Shown here: piece by piece, positions 1-4,965 of the stretch
Layout: every line of letters starts with the position of its first letter
Position numbering within the stretch: the stretch's first letter is position 1
Source: Elusimicrobia bacterium RBG_16_66_12
GTDB lineage: Bacteria > Elusimicrobiota > Elusimicrobia > UBA1565 > UBA9628
Assembly (NCBI GenBank): GCA_001800005.1
Contig: MGUL01000043.1
Span: forward strand, 1-6,243
Direction: 5' to 3'
Length of the DNA stretch: 6,243 bases
Notes under the pieces: generated by a model
The model's input: the letters and a program-made list of their open reading frames with translations, nothing else
The model's database searches: none
What the model was told of the DNA's origin: nothing
Translations under genes and position numbers: made by a program

Positions 1-40
1 GTTTACGAAGAGTGGACGCAGTTGCCGCGGTGGGATAAAG

Positions 41-1357
41 ATGTCAACAGAACTCGGGCCGCAAATGTTTCAATTTGAACTGGACAGCACAAACCTGCCC
101 ATGGACGCCGAACGGATCGCCCATGCCAAGGCCCTCAAGAAGCAAAGCCTGACAGAACATGCCTTCGTCCCTGGCGCGGGGATGGCGGATTTGCGCGAGG
201 ACCTCGTTGCGAAGGTCGTTGAGAAATTCCGGCCCGGCATCCCAGCCAAGCAGGCCCTCATCGATCTGCGTCTTGCCGAGCCTCAGAACGGCGACGTGCG
301 GCTGAGCTTCGCGGCGCTGCTATTGTTCGCCAAGGACCCGGAGCGCTGGCACGAGAAGGCCTATGTCGAATATATTCGGTTCCGCGGAACGCAGCGCGAG
401 CATGGCGCTAAACTCAACATCGTCCAGCGGGAACGGATATCGGCCCCTCTTGCCGAGCTTTCTGAGAAGGTTGTCGAGAAGATTAAGCCGCACATCGGCC
501 AGCGGCAGGTGCTCCATGACCTCTTCTTCTCGGAGAACGCAGAATACCCTCAGTCTGCCTGGCAGGAGGCCGTGGTCAACGCCATTGCTCATCGGGACTA
601 CGGACTGCGAGGTACCCCCGTGGAGATCCACCACTATGATGATCGCCTGGAGGTGGTCTCCCCTGGAAGCCTGGTCCCACCGATCACTCTGGACATGCTG
701 CGCAAGGGCGCCGGCGGCCACGCCTCGCGCAACCCGCTCATCGTCCGCGTCATGGTCATCGTTGGGTTGATGCGGGAGGTTGGCGAGGGCGTGCCCAGGA
801 TGTTTGAGGTCATGGAAGGCAATGGTCTGCACAAGCCCGAGTTCGCGGAGAAGCCGCAGGGCTTTGTCAGCGTTTCCCTGCGCAATTCCATGGTCTGGGA
901 TGAGGGGACGCGTGCCTGGCTGGCCAATTTTAAGAGCCGCGGGCTGGCGACCAACCAACTGCGCCTGATGGTTCTGGCGAGACAGCGCGGAGGAAAGTTC
1001 ACCAGCGCCGACTACCAAAAGCTCGCGGAACTCGACATCTACACGGCGTCGCGGGACATCAAGGAGATGATTCGCAAGGGCGTCGTCCAGACGGAGAAGA
1101 AAGGCGGCCGAGTCTACATGCTGAGCCCTGAGCGGCCGGTTGCGCCCAAAGAGTTCAAGAGCCTGCACCTCGAGCTCACCAGACGAGGGGAGCTCTCTAA
1201 CCAGGATCTCCGGGACATCTGGAAGGTGGACCGCCAGGCTGCCTTGCGCGGTGCCAAGCGGCTTGTCGAGGGCGGCTGGCTAATTCCTGAGGGTCTAGGC
1301 AAGGGGCGGCGCTATAAGCCCGGACCGAAAGCTCAGGAATATGCGACACCCTCGTAA
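41..1357 (+). CDS. RecG-C-terminal-like ATP-binding protein with winged-helix domains (probably 5'-truncated by window)
   Basis: Resembles the 'putative DNA-binding/RecG C-terminal' family (AlbA_2 plus HATPase_c_4), often regulators or accessory-island proteins. Residues about 84-118 carry the family's LSFAALLLFAKDP and YIRFRGT signatures. A GHKL-type ATPase segment covers about 168-260: N-box-like WQEAVVNAIAHRDY (174-187, Asn180), DRLEVVSPGSLVPP (201-214), and a glycine-containing RNPLIVRVMVIVGL..EVGEGVPRM stretch (230-254). Two winged-helix-like segments follow, about 302-361 and 372-426, the second ending in basic KGRRYKPGPK. The usual N-terminal AlbA_2 domain is absent here. ATG 41 is the first Met, but it has no good Shine-Dalgarno and the frame stays open to base 2, so the true start probably lies outside the window. 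The last codons (EYATPS, stop) lie in the repeat unit at 1339-1353, so the C-terminus may have been altered by repeat arrival. Family call is firm; biological role is not. Confidence 0.85.
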   Translation: MSTELGPQMFQFELDSTNLPMDAERIAHAKALKKQSLTEHAFVPGAGMADLREDLVAKVVEKFRPGIPAKQALIDLRLAEPQNGDVRLSFAALLLFAKDPERWHEKAYVEYIRFRGTQREHGAKLNIVQRERISAPLAELSEKVVEKIKPHIGQRQVLHDLFFSENAEYPQSAWQEAVVNAIAHRDYGLRGTPVEIHHYDDRLEVVSPGSLVPPITLDMLRKGAGGHASRNPLIVRVMVIVGLMREVGEGVPRMFEVMEGNGLHKPEFAEKPQGFVSVSLRNSMVWDEGTRAWLANFKSRGLATNQLRLMVLARQRGGKFTSADYQKLAELDIYTASRDIKEMIRKGVVQTEKKGGRVYMLSPERPVAPKEFKSLHLELTRRGELSNQDLRDIWKVDRQAALRGAKRLVEGGWLIPEGLGKGRRYKPGPKAQEYATPS

Positions 1358-1393
1358 AGTTCGAGAGGCGCTCCAGGCTGTCGCATATCCTGA
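1333..1393. repeat. Inverted repeat spanning the stop codon of the first gene (ATGCGACA unit 1)
   Basis: The left arm TCAGGAATATGCGACA (1333-1348) pairs with TGTCGCATATCCTGA (1379-1393) over 15 base pairs with one bulged A and a 30-nt loop. The stop codon of the upstream gene (1355-1357) sits in the loop. No U-tract follows, so it is not a canonical intrinsic terminator. The core ATGCGACA recurs at 1496, inverted at 1531, and as TTGCGACA at 3247, 3270 and 3479, so this looks like one copy of a dispersed repeat or protein-binding site. Confidence 0.75.
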
Positions 1394-1453
1394 AGCCGGG
1401 AGTGTCGGCTTTCGGCCAAGCACTATAAAAGCTTTTAAGAATCGGCGGATTTT

Positions 1454-1470
1454 AATCGCCCCTGGCGATT
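1454..1470. other. Small perfect hairpin in the 1358-1564 intergenic region
   Basis: AATCGCC (1454-1460) and GGCGATT (1464-1470) form a perfect 7-bp stem with a CCT loop. Flanking A/T-rich sequence on both sides could make it a weak bidirectional terminator for the first gene, but there is no clean U-run. A perfect palindrome TAAAAGCTTTTA lies just upstream at 1426-1437, and TATAAA at 1424-1429 is a possible -10 box without a convincing -35. Function is uncertain. Confidence 0.35.
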
Positions 1471-1493
1471 TAATTGCGGCAAATGCTTCTGGG

Positions 1494-1539
1494 ATATGCG
1501 ACACCCTCACGATTTCCAACTTGCCAGAAATGTCGCATA
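1494..1539. repeat. Second ATGCGACA unit upstream of the two-gene module
   Basis: ATATGCGACACCCTC at 1494-1508 is an exact 15-bp direct repeat of 1339-1353, and with the preceding bases 17 of 18 positions match. TATGCGACA (1495-1503) is inverted as TGTCGCATA (1531-1539), giving a 9-bp stem and 27-nt loop, similar in geometry to the unit at 1333-1393. A further short inversion, CCAACTT (1516-1522) with AAGTTGG (1539-1545), overlaps it. The unit ends about 25 bp before the GTG of the next gene, a position suited to an operator or an element end. Confidence 0.7.
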
Positions 1540-1564
1540 AGTTGGATGGTGCCGTGACTTTATT

Positions 1565-2461
1565 GTGAGCGAGATTTCAGCGTTCCTCGGGGAGCGTTAC
1601 AACGCGCCACACGCAGGCGCGACGATTGAGCGGATCGAGCGCTACTGGGCGGCATTCCGTCCCTATGCCGATCCAAACTTCGTTCACGAATTCTGCACGA
1701 ACGATCCTGAGCCGTATCAGCAGAGGTATTGGGAACTCTTCTTGGGTGCGATGCTCTTGGATCAGGGCCTTGCCCTGCGGCCCAACAGCGGCGCAGGACC
1801 GGACCTGAGCTTTGACGTCGCAGGTCGTGCCGTTTGGGTTGAAGCTATCTCGCCCGGCCCAGGCACCGGAAATAACCGCATACCCGACATGGAGTTCCAC
1901 GATGTCGACAGTCTGCCGATCGCGGGGCAAGACGTCCCCGCGCGTGAGACTCTGCTTCGCTTCACGGCCGCGATCGAGGAGAAAGTTCGAAAATACCGCG
2001 AGTATCGAAGGGCCGGAATAGTGGCACCCGGCGATCCATTCGTGATAGCCCTCGATGCTTCTCAACTCGGCATCTTTGGATTCCACGGAATTTCCACGCA
2101 CCCGACAGCGCTTGAAGCCGTTTATCCGCTTGGGCCAATGCAGGTGAACTTCCCTATAGGCGGGACGGAAAAACAGGTAACGACAGAGATTCAATATCGG
2201 CCTTCCGTCGCCAACGCAAATCGAGCTGAAATTTCCACCACTCGATTCCTGGACGTCGCCTATGAGGGAATCAGCGGGATACTCTGTTCGAGTAGAAATG
2301 ACGGAACGCGCATTCCCGAGATCCCGATGATATTCGTGCACAACAAGCTCGCCTCCAATCCTCTTCTCCCGCTGCCGATTCGCGTAGACGAGGAATACCG
2401 ACTTGACGGCGCCCTCAACAACTGCCGAATGGTTATTACTCGCGCGGGGCTGGCTGGATAG
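1565..2461 (+). CDS. Putative PD-(D/E)XK nuclease-like protein
   Basis: Hypothetical protein of 298 residues. An N-terminal helical region includes the conspicuous YWELFLGAMLLDQGL (55-69, Glu57). It is followed by GPDLSFDV (78-85, Pro79-Asp80) and a strand ending AVWVEAIS (89-96, Glu93). This Glu ... Pro-Asp ... hydrophobic-x-Glu layout is that of restriction-endonuclease-like folds; the usual Lys after the last Glu is replaced by Ile (E-A-I), as in some divergent members. A helix rich in charge, about 128-150 (AAIEEKVRKYREYRR), then a strand PFVIALDASQ (158-167), fits the fold's later elements. No signal peptide or membrane segment is seen. The GTG at 1565 is the only early start: an in-frame stop is at 1538-1540, and the Shine-Dalgarno is poor. 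It lies 29 bp upstream of the next gene, probably co-transcribed. The fold call is by motif only; no close relative is recognised. Confidence 0.7.
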   Translation: MSEISAFLGERYNAPHAGATIERIERYWAAFRPYADPNFVHEFCTNDPEPYQQRYWELFLGAMLLDQGLALRPNSGAGPDLSFDVAGRAVWVEAISPGPGTGNNRIPDMEFHDVDSLPIAGQDVPARETLLRFTAAIEEKVRKYREYRRAGIVAPGDPFVIALDASQLGIFGFHGISTHPTALEAVYPLGPMQVNFPIGGTEKQVTTEIQYRPSVANANRAEISTTRFLDVAYEGISGILCSSRNDGTRIPEIPMIFVHNKLASNPLLPLPIRVDEEYRLDGALNNCRMVITRAGLAG

Positions 2462-2490
2462 CAGCCTGGACGGGATGGAGGCTTCGAAGA

Positions 2491-3180
2491 ATGGACGAGA
2501 AAAAGACGATGCACGCCTCGGCTGATATCCGAGTCGTAAAATGTGCCGACGGTCTGCACTACTCCTTTGAGATGCTTGAATACATCTACGCCGGCCTGCA
2601 CGAGACTTGTGCGGACATGACAACCGACAAGAAATCCCTTATCCCCGCGCTGTGGCGGTGCTGGTCCTTTGTCGATCTGGTTCATCGAATCCGAGAGATT
2701 GCGCAGGCGTTGCCCGGGTTGAGCAAGAAGGACGCCAATCTGATGGAATTTCTTGCTGCCTCGGCGTTGGCCGAAGACTTTCGCCATTACATCCAGCATC
2801 TTCGCAAAGAACTGTCTAAACGCGAGGTCGATAAATTCCCGGTTTGGGGGTCGTTGGCCTGGGTGGACAAGGCCGATCCGGCGTGCTGTCACACCGTGAT
2901 GCTTGGAGCGCGCTTGGAAAATGCCAGTTACGCGAGCGCTGTCTTCGATCGGTTCGAAAAACGGTGGGTAAGCAAAGTCTCGCTCTCGATTGGGGGCCGA
3001 TCTTTCCATTTCGACCCAGTATTCCAGGCATGTCAGAAATTCCGGGCCTTCATCATGCCCCAGACCGCCGCGATTTATGCGCGGGGTTACCAGATCAGTT
3101 TAGATCCGCCAGTGATAACAATGAGAATTGCCAATGAGGGCGAATATTGGGGCAGAGCTCAATTGGATCAGCCTCTCTAA
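2491..3180 (+). CDS. Hypothetical protein with R-x4-H motif (possible HEPN-like), partner of upstream gene
   Basis: Protein of 229 residues that I do not recognise with certainty. The first two thirds look helical: LWRCWSFVDLVHRIREIAQALP (about 54-75) and ANLMEFLAASALAEDFRHYIQHLRKEL (about 82-108). The second helix holds Arg98-x4-His103 (FRHYIQHL), the spacing of the R-x4-6-H catalytic motif of HEPN ribonucleases. The remainder is strand-rich (PVWGSLAWVD 117-126, SKVSLSIGG 161-169, PPVITMRIA 206-214). ATG 2491 has a good Shine-Dalgarno, GGAGG at 2477-2481 with a 9-nt spacer. The gene follows the nuclease-like gene by 29 bp on the same strand, so the two probably form one operon. HEPN membership rests on a short motif in a helical setting and could be chance. 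Cytoplasmic: no signal peptide or membrane segment. Confidence 0.8.
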   Translation: MDEKKTMHASADIRVVKCADGLHYSFEMLEYIYAGLHETCADMTTDKKSLIPALWRCWSFVDLVHRIREIAQALPGLSKKDANLMEFLAASALAEDFRHYIQHLRKELSKREVDKFPVWGSLAWVDKADPACCHTVMLGARLENASYASAVFDRFEKRWVSKVSLSIGGRSFHFDPVFQACQKFRAFIMPQTAAIYARGYQISLDPPVITMRIANEGEYWGRAQLDQPL

Positions 3181-3246
3181 GTCCCAGAAGCAGGCTCGTT
3201 CAACGAGCGGGGCTAAATCACCCGCAGAGATTTCGCCGGCCCCAAT

Positions 3247-3277
3247 TTGCGACAAACTCGCGACACGGCTTGCGACA
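3247..3277 (+). repeat. Iteron-like cluster of three GCGACA motifs
   Basis: TTGCGACA (3247-3254), CGCGACA (3259-3265) and TTGCGACA (3270-3277) are in the same orientation, with GCGACA cores starting 11 and 12 bp apart, close to one helical turn. The third copy and its flank, CTTGCGACATG, recur exactly at 3478-3488. Such phasing is typical of iterons, operators, or the multiple subterminal transposase sites seen in IS21-type ends. No replication or transposase gene is present in the window. Confidence 0.65.
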
Positions 3278-3334
3278 TGGCCTAATTTCTCTGATTCGTC
3301 ACGCGTCGCGTCATGAATGCGCGGAGTTGCTGTG

Positions 3335-3363
3335 CCAGCCTACTGTGAAAAAACGTAGCCTGG
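3335..3363. repeat. Imperfect inverted repeat
   Basis: CCAGCCTAC (3335-3343) and GTAGCCTGG (3355-3363) pair at 8 of 9 positions with a central C-C mismatch and an A-rich 11-nt loop. It lies about 155 bp after the second gene of the pair. No U-run follows on either strand. Confidence 0.5.
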
Positions 3364-3444
3364 ATAAGAACACCTATACTTCTGAATATCTACAGGTAAA
3401 TCTATCCAAGACCTGAGGACTGCGCGTTCCAGAGGGGGGTGGTG

Positions 3445-3473
3445 AGATCCTCCACGCAGTGAGTGGAGAATCT
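3445..3473. repeat. Imperfect inverted repeat
   Basis: AGATCCTCCAC (3445-3455) and GTGGAGAATCT (3463-3473) pair at 10 of 11 positions with a 7-nt loop. It ends 5 bp before the outlying TTGCGACA copy at 3479, so hairpin and motif may belong to one unit. Confidence 0.5.
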
Positions 3474-3503
3474 AAAACTTGCGACATGCCCCCGAACGCT
3501 GAC

Positions 3504-3538
3504 AGCTGAACTATTCGGTGGAACCGAATTGTTCAGCT
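3504..3538. repeat. Strong 35-nt inverted repeat at the 3' end of the recombinase gene
   Basis: AGCTGAACTATTCGGT (3504-3519) pairs with ACCGAATTGTTCAGCT (3523-3538) at 15 of 16 positions, with one T-T mismatch and a 3-nt GGA loop. It overlaps two bases of the recombinase stop codon (3537-3539, minus strand). No U-tract follows in the direction of the gene, so it may stop or protect the transcript without being a classical intrinsic terminator. Its position beside a tyrosine recombinase also allows a recombinase or regulator site; it does not match the dif consensus I know, nor the attC R' box (GTTRRRY). Confidence 0.75.
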
Positions 3539-4439
3539 ACTGCCTCGGATGCGCCCGGTCCCAGACACGCCGCAGATGCTCGGGCTCGACGTGGGTGTAG
3601 CGCTCGGTCGTTGTGATCCGCTTGTGGCCGAGCATCTCCTGGATCGCTCGTAGGTCGGCCCCGCCGGAGAGCAGATGCGTCGCGAAGCTGTGCCGCAGGA
3701 TGTGCGGCGACACGGAGCGCGTGATGCCGGCGGATCTGGCGTAGACCTTGAGCTGGGCCTCGATGATGCCCCTGGTCATGCGTCCGCCGTGGGACGCCAG
3801 GAATAGAGGCTCGGCGACGCCCGGGAACTTGGCCGCGCGGGCGGCGAGATAAAGCTCGATGGCCGCCTTGGCTCGGGCTCCGAATGGCACGATGCGTTCC
3901 CGGCCGCCCTTGCCTAGCACCCGTAGGTAGCCGGCCCCCAGGTCTACCAATCCCGCCTGTAGGCCCACCGCCTCGCTGACGCGCAGTCCGGTGGCGTAGA
4001 GCAGTTCCAGAATCGCACGGTTGCGGACGTTCTTGAACCGGCCGCCGGCGGGAGCCGCGAGGAGCTTCTCCATCTCCTGGAGCGTGAGGGGCTGGGGAAG
4101 CCGGCTTTGGAGCTTGGGCAGACGGATGCCAGTCATGGGATCGTCCGCGGCGAGGCCCTCAAACAGCAGGAAGCGGTGGTAATGCCGCAGGGCGATGGTC
4201 GCCTGGAACAGCGAACTCGCGGAAAGCCCCTCGGCCTTGCGGGCGTCTAGGTAGGCGAGGACGGTTTGCCGCGTGGCGTGGGCGGGATCGCCACCAGGGT
4301 GCCGCAGGTAGCTGCTGACGGCGTAGCGGTAGGCCTCGACCGAGAGCGGCGACAGCCGACGCTCGCGCTTGAGATAGGCCAGAAACGGCCCGACGTTGGC
4401 CGACGTTGCGTCGTGGGGTATCTGGGGGCTACTGGGCAT
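3537..4439 (-). CDS. xerD: Tyrosine recombinase, XerC/XerD type
   Basis: Site-specific recombinase of 300 residues, the normal XerC/XerD length. The N-terminal SAM-like core-binding domain covers about 14-100 (FLAYLKRERRLSPLSVEAYR ... HYHRFLLFEGLAADDP). The catalytic domain from about 112 has every active-site residue: Arg153 (ATGLRVSEA), Lys177 (LGKGGRERIVPFG), His246-x2-Arg249 (HILRHSFATHLLSGG), His272 (LGHKRITTTERYTHV) and nucleophile Tyr281. The DDP and PKLQSRLP segments around 99-115 look more like XerD than XerC, but assignment is not certain. The insertion diagnostic of integron integrases between boxes is absent. Start ATG at 4439 has a canonical AGGAGG. It is convergent with the 1565-3180 pair and divergent from the toxin-antitoxin genes. 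It could be the chromosomal dimer-resolution recombinase or a mobile-element copy; no dif-like site was recognised here. Confidence 0.93.
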   Translation of the reverse strand: MPSSPQIPHDATSANVGPFLAYLKRERRLSPLSVEAYRYAVSSYLRHPGGDPAHATRQTVLAYLDARKAEGLSASSLFQATIALRHYHRFLLFEGLAADDPMTGIRLPKLQSRLPQPLTLQEMEKLLAAPAGGRFKNVRNRAILELLYATGLRVSEAVGLQAGLVDLGAGYLRVLGKGGRERIVPFGARAKAAIELYLAARAAKFPGVAEPLFLASHGGRMTRGIIEAQLKVYARSAGITRSVSPHILRHSFATHLLSGGADLRAIQEMLGHKRITTTERYTHVEPEHLRRVWDRAHPRQ

Positions 4440-4728
4440 GGCTGTTGCCTCCTGGGGCCGACGTGGGGCGAACGCGGGGCCACGCTGAGGACCAGTGCAG
4501 TTCTTCGTAGAGGATGTGAAGCGGGATGGTCGGGGCTACGCGGGGCAGATCATCGACGAACCAGGTCCGAAGCTGCTCAAGCAACGGCAGCCAATTTGGA
4601 TGTGGACGGAACGAGGCCCTCCTTCGGGAGGGCTTTTCGTTTCTTGGTAGGCTCCCGTCATCATGAAAGAAGCCCACGCTCAACAGCCCACTCCCAATGT
4701 TGAACCGTGAACTTGCTTTTGCGAGCAT
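4429..4728 (-). CDS. Doubtful small ORF overlapping the recombinase start
   Basis: A 99-residue frame on the recombinase strand, ending 11 nt inside that gene, an overlap typical of coupled genes. The central part (WLPLLEQLRTWFVDDLPRV and PLHILYEELHWSSAWPR) looks protein-like and its codons often end in G or C. Against it, the first third runs through the perfect + strand terminator at 4616-4637, no Shine-Dalgarno precedes the ATG at 4728, and the product resembles nothing I know. A competing + strand frame (GTG 4495 to TAG 4648-4650) is also open over the same bases. It may be a remnant or a chance frame. Confidence 0.25.
   Translation of the reverse strand: MLAKASSRFNIGSGLLSVGFFHDDGSLPRNEKPSRRRASFRPHPNWLPLLEQLRTWFVDDLPRVAPTIPLHILYEELHWSSAWPRVRPTSAPGGNSHAQ
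4448..4453 (-). promoter_or_regulatory. Shine-Dalgarno of the recombinase gene
   Basis: On the minus strand AGGAGG lies 8 nt before the ATG at 4439. This perfect site fixes the start and argues against longer or shorter versions of the protein. Confidence 0.85.
4614..4637 (+). terminator. Rho-independent terminator, + strand
   Basis: GCCCTCC (4616-4622), a TTCG tetraloop and GGAGGGC (4627-4633) form a perfect 7-bp G/C stem, extendable by two pairs outward, followed by TTTTCGTTTCTT. The U-tract exists only for + strand transcription. No convincing + strand gene ends just before it, so it either insulates the toxin-antitoxin operon from antisense transcription through the recombinase or terminates an unseen short transcript. 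Confidence 0.85.
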
Positions 4729-4741
4729 TGCCTGTTAAACT
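4713..4741 (+). promoter_or_regulatory. Candidate promoter of the toxin-antitoxin operon
   Basis: TTGCTT (4713-4718) and TAAACT (4736-4741) are 17 bp apart, with TG at 4733-4734 in the extended -10 position. Transcription would begin at about 4748, the A of the antitoxin ATG, which would make the message leaderless; this fits the absence of a Shine-Dalgarno before 4748. Based on consensus resemblance only. Confidence 0.45.
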
Positions 4742-4747
4742 GACCTT

Positions 4748-4960
4748 ATGAGCCCTACTCAGGCCACCGCCGAAGTTTTTTGGACCGCCTTCAAGGCCCT
4801 TCCCAAGGGGGCGCAGGAAAATTTTTTGGATCGGCTTATGGTGGATCGCCGCGTCCGGCACGAGCTGGAGGATAAGTTGGACAATGTGGCCGTGGATCGA
4901 GCCTTGAAGGAGCGCGGCCGGGTTTCCTGGCAGACGCTCAAGAAAGGACTCAAGTCCTAG
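4748..4960 (+). CDS. Antitoxin of a RelE/ParE-type toxin-antitoxin pair
   Basis: Small charged protein of 70 residues, immediately followed after 5 nt by a RelE/ParE-type toxin, the classical antitoxin-first order. Residues about 8-33 are predicted helical (AEVFWTAFKALPKGAQENFLDRLM). A charged linker follows (DRRVRHELEDKLDN, 33-46). The C-terminal ALKERGRVSWQTLKKGL (52-68) resembles the toxin-wrapping tail seen in short RelB-like antitoxins. No ribbon-helix-helix, HTH or AbrB signature is evident, so how it would bind its operator is unclear. No Shine-Dalgarno precedes ATG 4748, and the promoter candidate places the transcript start at that codon. The role is assigned mainly from its neighbour. 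Confidence 0.75.
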   Translation: MSPTQATAEVFWTAFKALPKGAQENFLDRLMVDRRVRHELEDKLDNVAVDRALKERGRVSWQTLKKGLKS

Positions 4961-4965
4961 AGCCC

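Larger units (their letters stand above)
3181..3536. other. Gene-free, repeat- and hairpin-rich interval
   Basis: No convincing coding frame: short open frames here lack start signals and recognisable composition. The interval holds three phased GCGACA motifs (3247-3277), an outlying copy CTTGCGACATG (3478-3488) identical to 3269-3279, and three inverted repeats (3335-3363, 3445-3473, 3504-3538). None has a U-tract that would make it a standard terminator. The genes on either side converge here. The density of repeats suggests an element boundary, binding-site cluster or recombination region rather than a plain spacer. Confidence 0.6.

Noticed and set aside
1..78. Frame 1 open from the left edge to TGA 76-78 as the tail of an upstream gene
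   Set aside because: Only 25 codons with no recognisable sequence; it overlaps the frame of the first gene, which is also open to the edge.
320..1168. 282-codon minus-strand frame inside the first gene
   Set aside because: Antisense to a protein with clear family motifs; composition of the product is that of a reverse-frame shadow.
1341..1568. 75-codon + frame overlapping the nuclease-like start by GTGA, a coupling-like overlap
   Set aside because: Start lies in the repeat with a Shine-Dalgarno only 2 nt away, it runs through both hairpin units, its third positions are A/T-rich, and the product resembles nothing.
1577..2623. 348-codon minus-strand frame across the nuclease-like gene
   Set aside because: Longer than the sense gene, but its product lacks motifs, it crosses the operon junction, and the + strand reading shows a plausible fold pattern and gene spacing.
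3128..3416. Short + frames of 62 and 89 codons after the second gene of the pair
   Set aside because: They begin inside that gene, run through iterons and hairpins, have no Shine-Dalgarno and no recognisable product.
1339..3488. CRISPR array from the recurring GCGACA motifs
   Set aside because: Repeats are only 7-15 bp, irregularly spaced and in both orientations, with genes between them.
3504..3538. attC site of an integron or a dif site
   Set aside because: The R' box would be GTTCAGC and not GTTRRRY, the recombinase lacks the IntI-specific insertion, and the sequence does not match the dif consensus. Retained only as an unexplained inverted repeat.
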